The notes below the pieces were generated by a model, which was not told the DNA's origin, ran no database searches, and saw nothing but the letters and a program-made list of their open reading frames with translations. From Tritrichomonas foetus (Eukaryota; Parabasalia; Tritrichomonadida; Tritrichomonadidae): DNA of 27,209 bases. Each line of letters opens with the position of its first letter. The stretch's first letter is position 1. Both the position numbers and the translations under genes were made by a program. The stretch covers positions 21,105 through 48,313 of the forward strand of contig MLAK01000771.1 in NCBI GenBank assembly GCA_001839685.1, written 5' to 3'. Positions 16,825 to 26,100 of this stretch are shown piece by piece.

Positions 16825-17871
16825 TTAGATGATCTTCTCTGGCATGTAGTGGGATGAATCTATTGTTTTATGTGGACAAACCATCGCACCGTTTAAGATG
16901 CATTTATCCTTCACTGTGACATTTTCACCAAGAACGCAAAGACTGTTCAAATGAACCCATCTTCCAATATTGCATCTCCAGCCAACAATAGATCCCTGTA
17001 CGCACGATCCTTTGCTGATCCGGGATCCAGCCATAATAACAGAGTTCGAAATTGTGCAGCATCCTTCAACAACAACATTTGGTCCAATTACCACGTTTGG
17101 TCCAATGTTGCATCCCTCACCAATTTTGGCAGTTTCATCGATTAAAATTCGATTGTTGGATTTGAGGAAAATTGGAATGCAGCTAATGAAAGCCTCGGGT
17201 GTGCCAATGTCCATCCAAAAGCCTTCCAGCTTCATCACAAAGAGGCGATGTTCAGCTGCCATTTTCGGAAATATTTCCCGCTCAATCGACGTTGGCTGTG
17301 GTTTGATTCTGTCGATGATTGACGGCTCGAAAATGTAGTGGCCTGCATTAATAGCATTTCCTACATAGTTCTTTGGTTTTTCAACAAATGATGTGATGCA
17401 TGAATCTTCGTCTGAAAGAATAACACCGAACCGTGATGGATCTTCAACGTCCCACGACATAATGGTTCCCTCGCCACCGCGGTGAAGGTGGAATTTGAGC
17501 AAATCTTTGAACGGATATGGAGAGATGATATCTGAGTTTAACATGAAGAAACGATGGCCTGCGAGATGGTCTTTGGCTAATGCGATTGGTCCGGCGGTTC
17601 CTAGCGGTTCGGTTTCGACTGAGGGAATAATTTTGACGTTTGGATGTCTTTTTTGATAATCGTCAATGAATTGTTTCAAATCGTTTTGTAATTCTGAAAG
17701 AGCAAAGATGATTTTTTCACAGCCTGCTTCAGTTAAGGCATCAAGTTGATATTCTACCATTGGCTTATTACAAAACTCGACGAGTGGTTTTGATCGGGTG
17801 AATGTGAGAGGCCTGAGGCGGGTGCCATACCCACCAACGAGAACGAGAGCAGCGAGAGGAAGATCCGACAT
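16825..17871 (-). CDS. GMPPB: Mannose-1-phosphate guanylyltransferase (GDP-mannose pyrophosphorylase)
   Basis: This 348-residue enzyme makes GDP-mannose from mannose-1-phosphate and GTP in the cytosol, feeding N-glycan, O-mannose and glycolipid synthesis. The nucleotidyltransferase signature LVGGYGTRLRPLT is at 11-23, followed by the catalytic-site Lys in SKPLVEF, LNSD (111-114) for metal binding, FVEKP (162-166), NAGHYIF (175-181) and GFWMDIGTP (217-225). The C-terminal third has the hexapeptide left-handed beta-helix (IGEGCNIGPNVVIGPN and on) and ends near CPHKTI, like GMPPB (about 360 residues). The ATG at 17869-17871 gives the standard MxxLxALVLVGG opening. The stop overlaps TAAA and an AACGGT element lies 38 nt upstream. 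A GMPPA-type regulatory subunit is longer, so the B (catalytic) type is favoured. Confidence 0.95.
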   Translation of the reverse strand: MSDLPLAALVLVGGYGTRLRPLTFTRSKPLVEFCNKPMVEYQLDALTEAGCEKIIFALSELQNDLKQFIDDYQKRHPNVKIIPSVETEPLGTAGPIALAKDHLAGHRFFMLNSDIISPYPFKDLLKFHLHRGGEGTIMSWDVEDPSRFGVILSDEDSCITSFVEKPKNYVGNAINAGHYIFEPSIIDRIKPQPTSIEREIFPKMAAEHRLFVMKLEGFWMDIGTPEAFISCIPIFLKSNNRILIDETAKIGEGCNIGPNVVIGPNVVVEGCCTISNSVIMAGSRISKGSCVQGSIVGWRCNIGRWVHLNSLCVLGENVTVKDKCILNGAMVCPHKTIDSSHYMPEKII

Positions 17872-19096
17872 TTATACGAAATATTTCGTTTCAATCAAAT
17901 TGATAAAAACCGTTGTGATGAACACTCAATATTGGGGAGTGAATTTGAAAAAAAGTCGATAGGGTGATATGATTTTTTTTCAAAAAAAAGTGATGGCATT
18001 TTCATCGTGGGAAAAAAAAAACGATGAGAAAAAGATTAGGTCAATAAGAATAAATAATAATAATAAAACGATGAGTGAAGACAACTTTGGACGTTGTCTG
18101 GTTGATTTACAAATGCATTTGTTTCAATGTGTTTACAACATTTGGATATAAATATTAATTAATTGTTTGCTTGTAAGGGTGAAAAATTGCATGTAAGTTT
18201 ATCAATGAAATTCCCAAATATTATTTGGGAAATAATAATCTCTAAATTCAGCAAGTTAAGGATTGAAATGATTAGTTCAATGGACTATAAACTTAAAATC
18301 ATAAATAATAAAACATATCTGTTACGACCAAGGTTTAAAAACCTTATGCCCAAACATTTCGTGTTTTCGTTAAATGTAATCATCTTTATACTGAAATAAA
18401 AAAGGTACTTCCTGTATTATCATTAGTTAAAGCATGAAATATGCATACTAATACATACATTTCGATTTTTCTATTTTTCTTGATTGCAATGCCGTTCAAG
18501 CGAAATTCTAAAAAAATTTCAAACCAAATAAACTCAGAATTAAAAAATCTTGATGTGAAGCAAACCTTTACAATCAAACTCTCTTAATTTCGGAAGGCTC
18601 TTTGGTGTAACAGAGATGTATAAGTTTTTACCACTAAGATATGATAAAACTGTGAAAATGAGAAGGGAAAGTTAAGATCAATTCGTCTCTCAAACCTGGG
18701 AGGAACAGAAATGTTTAAAAACCGCATACCCAATCTTTTGGTGATGTTATATTGACAGTTGAATATGTCTATTCTTCTATGTCGATAGGTTAATTGGAAT
18801 GAAATGTGTTTTGTCTCGCATTTGTTAAATTTATCAATAAATACTGTGAGAAAAAATGAAATTATACTAATTTATCAATAATTTTCATAAAATATTATAC
18901 TAAAATCAGGATAAATGTATTTTTATTTTTCTGTTACCAAAAAATCGTAACATAGTGAATTAATTCAATGAAATAATGGCTTCACAAAAATTGTTCAAAT
19001 TTCCAAAATTTTTTTTCAGAGATTCTTTTCAATTTTTCATTGAATCTGCCTGCATTTTTAACCCATTTCAATTTTGTCGACTTTCCTCAAGACCAA
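17872..19096. other. Long AT-rich divergent intergenic region
   Basis: About 1.2 kb between divergent genes, including both promoters. ACCGTT is at 17909-17914. Two imperfect copies of a 23-bp sequence, GTTTAAAAACC-NN-ATRCCCAANC, start at 18333 and 18713. Open frames of 60-78 codons here start at non-ATG codons or have no protein character; I do not call them. Confidence 0.5.
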
Positions 19097-19675
19097 ATGG
19101 ACTTTTGGCACACCCCTGTTCCAGATGTCCAGACCTCCACAATCAAATCGCTTAATCTTCCGCCTTCAATAACGAATTCAATTCCAAAAGAATATTGGAA
19201 TTACACGATCGCCTACCTCCCGCCGATTTACAAGACAAAATTATGCTATGGACTTTCAGCTGGTTATCGGACGAAGCTGGTCTTGATATACCAGCTTCTC
19301 GAAGATCCTGAAATCGATCTAAATTATAAAGGCCCGACATCAAAAACAAGCATTCCAGAGGAACTCATCAGACATGAAATGAACTTGCATTTGATCAAAG
19401 AGCAACTATTAAAGCGCACAGAAATCAGCACGGAAATTAAAAATAAATGTAATTCAATAAAACCAGGATTCTTTCCAAATTCCTTGAATTTAACTACAAA
19501 TAATAGAAATAATAGAACTTTGAGAAATGTTAATGCTTCTGCTCGCTATAATCGTGTTAAAGAAGATCTTTTGAATTTTTACTTCAAACATCGAACTTTT
19601 GTCGATGGAATTATGAATAGATTTGAAATATCACCCCTGCATGTTGATAGATTTGGTGACACCTTTCATGTTTAA
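19097..19675 (+). CDS. Conserved-looking protein of unknown function, 192 residues
   Basis: I recognise no family. The protein is soluble, with no signal peptide or membrane helix. The N-terminal half contains MDFWHTPVPD, IPKEYWNYTIAYLPP (near 29-43) and YGLSAGYRTKLVLIYQLLED, which look like short structured motifs. The middle (about 135-150) is a low-complexity Asn/Arg stretch, and the end carries YFKHRTFVDGIMNRFEISPLHVDRF. Third-position codon use and the strong aromatic/proline pattern argue that it is real. The first ATG at 19097 is chosen; the frame is open about 20 codons further upstream but only from a TTG. The stop is in TAAA. By its size and style it could be a cytoskeletal or flagellar component, but this is a guess. 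Confidence 0.6.
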   Translation: MDFWHTPVPDVQTSTIKSLNLPPSITNSIPKEYWNYTIAYLPPIYKTKLCYGLSAGYRTKLVLIYQLLEDPEIDLNYKGPTSKTSIPEELIRHEMNLHLIKEQLLKRTEISTEIKNKCNSIKPGFFPNSLNLTTNNRNNRTLRNVNASARYNRVKEDLLNFYFKHRTFVDGIMNRFEISPLHVDRFGDTFHV

Positions 19676-20068
19676 ATATCGGATTTTGTTGAGTAAAATA
19701 AAAATTTATTCTTTGGAAAAATTATTATCGCTATATTATTTATTGAATTTCTAAATGATGTAAGATCATTATACCAAATGTAACTTATATTTATCATAGT
19801 TGATTGAGTTGTCGATCATCATTTTGCTCAGGGAAATCCATAAAAGAATTAATTACATTTGTATTTTACTGCTCTTTTATATTAAGAATCTAGTGATTGG
19901 ATGAATTATTGGAAAACACCACCACCATATGTAAGGATTTCTACTATAAGAAGTCTCTCATTTCCTGAGGAAATCTTACGAAAATACATTATAATATCAA
20001 TAAAGTAAATATTAATTATAATTAGGAATATGAATACTTTTATTTATAAAAGTTTCACGTTTAAATAT
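19676..20068. other. Intergenic region between convergent genes
   Basis: About 390 A/T-rich bases holding two 3' ends. Nothing else seen. Confidence 0.5.
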
Positions 20069-21178
20069 TTATTCATAAATATTCTTTACACTCCTTCTTC
20101 TTCCTTTTTGTTGATTTTGTTTGGTTGATCTAGGCGTATTTCGTGAATACTCATTGGGAATAGTTGGAGTCACCATTCCATCTTCAAGTGAGAAAGTAAA
20201 AGGATCACCTGGAGAAATTGAATTTCGTAGAGAGGGTTCTTTATAGTAAACATTTTCTGTACATCTCCTTCTTGTTCGTCTTGCTGCAATACTGTCACAA
20301 AATTGTGGAGTTTCAAGTGCTGCTTCAGTCGAAATAATTGGAGTCACTATACCCGAAGTATCTATGGATGGTGTATTCAATGAAGGAGTGTCCATGTTGG
20401 GTGTATACAAATTAGGTGTAGACAAATCCGGCATTTCTGGTGTTTTCAAGTTTGAATTATTAGGAATAGAAATACAAGGAGAATAATCATTATATGGTGA
20501 TATTGTCATTTCAGATGTATCATCATTACAACTATAATCATGATTATGTGCAGTAAATGCTTTATTTCTTGTGCTTCTTCGGTTAGTAGTGTTGTTGTAA
20601 TTAGTTTTGGGGATACTTTTCTTCCTTTGGCTTCTATTTGTTGTTTTACATGATTCATTTCCCCGATTTTTTCTTCGAGTATTATGCGAAAAAGATTGTT
20701 CTGTTGATGAATTATTATTAAAACGATCATGATAATTGTCATCACTACTGTCAATTGCAACCATTTCATCATGATTAGGGTTAGTAATGTGAGAGTTGTC
20801 TTCATGCAGTTGTTTTCCAGCTTTTTCAAAAACTTCTTGTCTGTATTCAGTTAGAATATACCAAATCTTTTCTATTGTTTCTTTGGCACAATTCTGATGC
20901 TCAACTTGATTCAAAGCTTCTTTGATTTCATTGATTCTTTTTTCTAGATTGTCACCTTTGCGACGGGTATAATCAATGGCGCGTTGATATTTGATAATAT
21001 TCATTGATGCTTCTTTTCTTTGCTCATGATAAACATCACGCAGTTTGATGTAGTAATCGCGAAGTTGAGAAAGCTGATTATTTTGTTTTTTCATAATCTG
21101 ACTGTTTCTATCGAGGTTCATTTGCCTATTTTCATCCAATGAATCTCTTGAGCTCATTCTTGTTTGGTTTTGTTTCAT
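20069..21178 (-). CDS. Shugoshin-like protein
   Basis: This 369-residue protein has the shugoshin layout. Residues about 25-120 form a coiled coil that opens QIMKKQNNQLSQLRDYYIKL; in shugoshins this region binds PP2A-B'. A long disordered Asn/Ser/Thr/Arg-rich middle (125-295) follows. At 299-328 there is a basic run ARRTRRR, then VYYKEPSLR and GDPFTF, the order of the family's C-terminal box (basic residues, YKEPSL, GDPFT), which binds phosphorylated histone H2A. Usual basic residues between EPSL and GDPF are replaced (NSISP). Known role: protects centromeric cohesin from separase and helps sense tension. Five or more Thr-Pro sites at 5-residue spacing (254-280) suggest CDK control. Alternative: an unrelated coiled-coil protein with a chance motif. 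The stop lies in TAAA. Confidence 0.68.
   Translation of the reverse strand: MKQNQTRMSSRDSLDENRQMNLDRNSQIMKKQNNQLSQLRDYYIKLRDVYHEQRKEASMNIIKYQRAIDYTRRKGDNLEKRINEIKEALNQVEHQNCAKETIEKIWYILTEYRQEVFEKAGKQLHEDNSHITNPNHDEMVAIDSSDDNYHDRFNNNSSTEQSFSHNTRRKNRGNESCKTTNRSQRKKSIPKTNYNNTTNRRSTRNKAFTAHNHDYSCNDDTSEMTISPYNDYSPCISIPNNSNLKTPEMPDLSTPNLYTPNMDTPSLNTPSIDTSGIVTPIISTEAALETPQFCDSIAARRTRRRCTENVYYKEPSLRNSISPGDPFTFSLEDGMVTPTIPNEYSRNTPRSTKQNQQKGRRRSVKNIYE
20339..20419 (-). repeat. Coding pentapeptide repeat with Thr-Pro sites
   Basis: Residues 254-280 of the shugoshin-like protein are five tandem pentapeptides of the form TP-N/S-L/M/I-x (TPNLY, TPNMD, TPSLN, TPSID, TSGIV) followed by a last TP. Each TP is a minimal proline-directed kinase site. 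The DNA units are 15 bp and already diverged. Confidence 0.85.
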
Positions 21179-21626
21179 TTATTCCAGCAAATATAAGTAA
21201 TTAATAAACGTAACATTAAAAAAGGCATTTTCAAAAGAGACTAAATTTTGTGAGTAGATGAACGAAAAGACAGAGGAAGTTGACATTTTTCATTGATTAG
21301 AATATATACAACTTTTCAACATAGAATTTAATGTTCTTTATGATCAAACAGATAAGATGAAGTTTGTCAAATGATCATATTTATTATCTTCCCTTACATT
21401 ATGTCTTATTATCATAGTTATTTAGATATATAATAATATTTCATCAAAATTAACTGGATCTTTTTGTACAGCCAGTAACATATTGGATGTTTTTCAATTC
21501 GAGCCTATTGAAATAGTTTTTCAGATTATATATGGCTTTTAAAACACAAAATTTTCTTTGGATGATATTCAATTTTGAATGAGGCATCTTTCGATAGGTT
21601 GATAGAAAAAATCTGTACGTTAAAGG
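21179..21626. other. Divergent promoter region
   Basis: About 450 bases between divergent genes. On the minus strand TTACGTTTA lies roughly 20-30 nt before the shugoshin-like ATG, and TACGTTA lies just before the next gene's Inr. No open frame. Confidence 0.5.
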
Positions 21627-21631
21627 TCACT
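21627..21631 (+). promoter_or_regulatory. Inr-like TCAYW element
   Basis: TCACT with the inferred +1 A at 21629 and a 10-nt leader to the ATG at 21639. Confidence 0.45.
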
Positions 21632-21638
21632 TTATCTG

Positions 21639-22181
21639 ATGAGTTCAGCCGCTCGTTCAAGACGTACAACAATGACTCCATTAAAATTCGTGATAAATAG
21701 AGAAAACATTGATATTGCCAATAAAATCATCGCCTCCGACGCAAACAAAATCGATGAGAAAAAAAAGAAAAGGAAGCATTCAATGCGCTCAACTCTCAAA
21801 CGCTCACCATCAATTGAAAAAATCGTGGAAAGCAAGAAAAATGATGATTCAAAGAAAGAAGCCGACCCACAATTGAAACAAAAAATCGAAGTAATTAAAA
21901 GGAGACAATCTTTGATTTCAGAGCAGCAAAAATTGCCTTCTCCACCACCACCACCTCCTCCTCCAGCTGCTCCATTGCCGCCGCCTCCAATCCCAGAATA
22001 TTTGATTTTCCCTGTAGAATTCGATGAAAATGATTTCAAACGGTCGTCAATTCATTATGCAATTATTGGATCAGACATCACTGATGTAAAGAAAAATCTC
22101 AGAAAAGTTTCCGAGCCACCTACAAATAAATCATGTCCATTCCTTGGTGATTCTATAGAAGAGTGTGCACCAGAGTGCTAA
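21639..22181 (+). CDS. Basic polyproline protein with WH2-like C-terminal motif
   Basis: This 180-residue protein has no family that I can name firmly. Residues 1-95 are basic and helical (many Lys/Arg, KKKKRKHSMRSTLKR near 41-55). A proline tract follows at 102-118 with eight consecutive Pro and then PLPPPP, the kind of ligand bound by profilin and by SH3 or WW domains. Downstream, RSSIHYAI (135-142) and, nine residues on, LRKV (154-157) resemble the two halves of a WH2 actin-binding motif (RxxLLxxI...LKKV) with extra residues between them. The C-terminus is short, acidic and Cys-containing (EECAPEC). Inference: a small actin-assembly regulator. The Inr-like TCACT 10 nt upstream supports this ATG, and the stop overlaps TAAA. 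Confidence 0.65.
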   Translation: MSSAARSRRTTMTPLKFVINRENIDIANKIIASDANKIDEKKKKRKHSMRSTLKRSPSIEKIVESKKNDDSKKEADPQLKQKIEVIKRRQSLISEQQKLPSPPPPPPPPAAPLPPPPIPEYLIFPVEFDENDFKRSSIHYAIIGSDITDVKKNLRKVSEPPTNKSCPFLGDSIEECAPEC

Positions 22182-23131
22182 AATTCATTAGTATGATTCG
22201 TTTTTCTTCGTAGGAAGGAGAAAATGGCATAATATTATATCACTTAATAATTTTATATTCACATCTTTTCACAATAAAGTTTATTGAATAAACTCATGTT
22301 TTACTCACTAAAACGTATTTCATCTAATTTCACGTCATAAATATTTTGTCTGATTGAATATTTATCGATGATGAAATTTTTCACAAGAAAGAGATGATGA
22401 TTGCTTCACTTATAAAAAATTTGTAATTATTTTGTAAAAATGCATTTCGACAACAAGTTAAGCCAGAAATTCAAATTCACCTTTAGAATTGACCATACTG
22501 AGTTGGATTCTTTTTGAAGTTTGGTCATAAAGCAGTCCGCATTATGCAGAAGTATAAATTATTTCTTTATGATCAGAGAAAAATGCAGAGTACAGAACTG
22601 AAGATTTTTTTTCCCACGGAAATTATAGTTCAACCATAAAATTGTGAAGCAAAGAAAAAAAATTGTCTGCGATGATGTAAGATTTGAAAAAACTTTGACT
22701 ATTATTTGAAAAAGTTGACACGTTTTATAATTCTATGAAAAAGTGATTCAAAATAAGAAATTTTGTTATGTCATTACCGAGCCTATTCTTGAAAAGACCA
22801 AAATTAAACTTTCATATGTATAAAAATATCAGTTTTATATGACATTATTACATTTTCGGCTATTTCTAGAGATTAAATTTTACGATATTTTGGCAGAATG
22901 CTAGTTACTGATTTTTGAATGTTTTATCGATACGTTTAAAATTTTTGAAGCACCTCATTTATTTTTCTTTCGTCATTATCTTCCAAATTCGTTTGTTAAA
23001 CTAAACCTTTATTATTGTACTATAATTATCATTAATAATTATATCTTAAATTCCAATATAATTTAATAATTAAGTAATTTTGATGAAGATAATCATATTT
23101 CAAAAATTTTCAGTTTTCTGACGAAATAAAA
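22182..23131. other. AT-rich intergenic region, no gene seen
   Basis: About 950 bases between two + strand genes, containing the promoter of the surface-protein gene. No open frame, repeat or RNA gene was seen. Confidence 0.5.
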
Positions 23132-23136
23132 TCACA
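23132..23136 (+). promoter_or_regulatory. Inr-like TCAYW element
   Basis: TCACA with the inferred +1 A at 23134 and a 13-nt leader to the ATG at 23147. Confidence 0.4.
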
Positions 23137-23146
23137 ATTCTTTTTG

Positions 23147-26100
23147 ATGTGTTTCTTCCTTTTCTTTCACTTTACGTACTCAGTTCAATACTGCATTACA
23201 AATGTTCCGAGTAGCCAATGCGATTGTTCCACTTACAAACCAATCAATCCCAATCTATTCAATACTTCATACATCGCAGGGGAAGATTCAGTCGATTTAT
23301 ACTTTTGTTCGCTATTTAATTTGCCGTTAACAATTAATTCGAACAACACATTTGTGAAAATGAGCGCCCATCAATCGATTCGGCCGACATTTAATATCAC
23401 TCTCAATTTGGAAAACAGTTTACCAAATGCTTCGTATGATTTTCGCGACATCACTGTTTTTTTAAATCCAGAAAATCTCCAAATTTTGAATGCCACTGAT
23501 TTTTTATCATTGAATGCAAATGTGACCAAACGAAATAACGACAAAATTATTTTAAACGTAAACAATTTTACTGGATATTATGAGGATTACACAAAATTCG
23601 CATCAATTTTTACACGTTTTCTTAATATTACCAAATTTAATCCAGCTCAACATACAAGGGATATAACTCTTGCTTTACCACCAATAAATGATCAGCAACA
23701 TATAACATTTGAGTATCTTTCTTCAGCCAATATTTTTTTCGATAATCATTCAATTACATTGACGCAAACAAATTCAATCACATTCTCTTCACAAAATTCT
23801 GCTACTTTTGATTTATACATTAATGGCACAGATTATCTAATCTCAAGCCGATCAACAATGTATGCAGGCAATTTTATTCCTTTGAATATCTTCAGTGCTT
23901 TCACGAATTTTACTGCAAATCAAACACATACTATGTCTTTAGTTTACAATGGTGTATTTAATCCCAATATTCCACCTGAACAATTTATGAATATCGCCCA
24001 ATTTCCATCACTTGTGAATTTAGAAGTTCATATTCAGAAAAGAGATATTCCTTTGAATTTCACATTTTATCAAAACACACAATTATATGCTGATGTTGAC
24101 AATTGTTCGATCCTTGGAGCAATCAGTGTTGCAGTTCCAGGTGCAAAAGTTTCAAAACTTGTTGCAAATACAATTTCTTTTGAGTTTGGAATGCTGTTAA
24201 GGACACCAGGTACTGTTGGTACTTTAGCTTTAGATCCTGAATTAAAATTAATGATTAAAAAGTTCACTGATCTATCATATTTTTCTGATCAAGGCAATAA
24301 CAATATTGTTTCATATGGAGGATTTACTAATAATCCTGGAATTTCACACAGTACAAATCTATGGAACAATACTGATCTTAATTTCCCATTGCAATTAGGA
24401 TTAAATGGAATGGATTATTTCACAATTGAAGGATCTTTTATTACTGGACAAGGAAATAAAAATATTCATATATCTTTTGGTGACAATGATCTTCAAGATA
24501 TATATTTCCAACGAGCCGTTGCTGAAATGCCATACACTTTATTTTGTAATAAATTTAGCTTTGATTGCAATGAATGGAATATCATTATTTCTGAAGTTCC
24601 TGGTATTGAATTTACCAAAAAATGCGAAAGGAATCATAAATCCCTTCAATGCATTACAGTTGAAGCTAATGTTGTAAAACCAGCATCAGGTACTTTTTAC
24701 CAACATGTTTATATTGGCGACTCATCAGTTCATAACTATTATGATTCTCTCTTTTCAATAGAAGCCAACCTACTTCCTCAATTTATAGATAATCGTGCTG
24801 ATTATTTTGTATTTGAGGTAAGTTCTCAAACAACTATTGATTTGGGATTATTTAATGACATAGCAACAGTGATGATTATTGGAACTGGTAATCCACCTGT
24901 CACATTAATCACAAGTGATAATTCAACAACAAAAAGAATTAATTTTCTTTCGATTGATGGATGTTCACTTACAGTTTCTGGCGTTTCTATTGATGCCAAT
25001 ACTGTAATAGTTGCAAATTGTGATACCCCCAATTTAAATGCAATTACAATTAATGCTAATACTGTTGCAATTCCTTTTCAAGTTTATTCATCAATGCAAC
25101 CAAAGAAGTTTAATGATTTAACACTTTTTGATATTGGTAATATGTCATTAACCTTTGATGAGTCCACGTTAACAATTAATGGCCTTATTATCCAAAATTC
25201 TAATTTTGATATATTATCAATTTATCCATTGAGAGCTATATCTCAATCAGTGAATTTTATTATCCCTGATAATGTTACAACAAGTATTAAAGGAATAACT
25301 CTAGATTTTGGTAATTTTGATATTAACAATCATCATAATGTTCAAAGTGTAAATTATGAAAAAAATGTTGTTGCTAATTTTCTATTTTCCCAATTTTGGG
25401 AAAACATTACCAGTATTTCACCACAGTTAACAATTGGATTAGCTGGTACAGCTGCAATATTCCCTCAATATCCTGAAAATGTGGATATTTCATTCAGGAG
25501 TTTTGGTGGAAATTTAGTTTATGATGGAAATGAAACTATCATATTTAAAAATGAAGTTACAATAAGCCATGATACCTATTTGAACTTTACAAAAGACTAT
25601 GTTATGTTTAATTTCACTTCAATAAGAGCAATAAGTAATGGATCATTGTCATCTAATCAGAATTTAACTATTGATACGATTTCACTTAATAAAGATGTTG
25701 AATTTTCGGCAACAAATCTTGCAGTTACAACATTAAATATGGAAGCTGGCTCAACATATATTGCTAATGATCTTATTATCAATGAAGTAAACATGAACTT
25801 CAACTTATTAAGTTTTCCAACCCTTAAATATTCCAAAGTTTCTGCATCTGGACCAATTAAATTAAATTATGTGAATGAAACATCAAAAAGTCTTGATGTA
25901 ACAACTTTAATTGGTGACAGACATAATGTTGTTTGTGGTATTGGCTTAGATTGCCAAGCACAACAAGCTAACATTTCTATTCTTTCTGATATTGAAAATA
26001 TAGCAAACAAATATAAACTTGGCTGTTCAAGCGCTGATATAAATGGATACATTTGTTTGTATGCATATCTCGAGGATTCACCAGTTTTTTATACTGCTAT

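Noticed and set aside
17969..18399. Open frames of 60 and 78 codons in the 1.2-kb intergenic region
   Set aside because: The 78-codon frame begins at TTG, and the 60-codon frame is Lys/Asn simple sequence. Neither shows domain or signal features.
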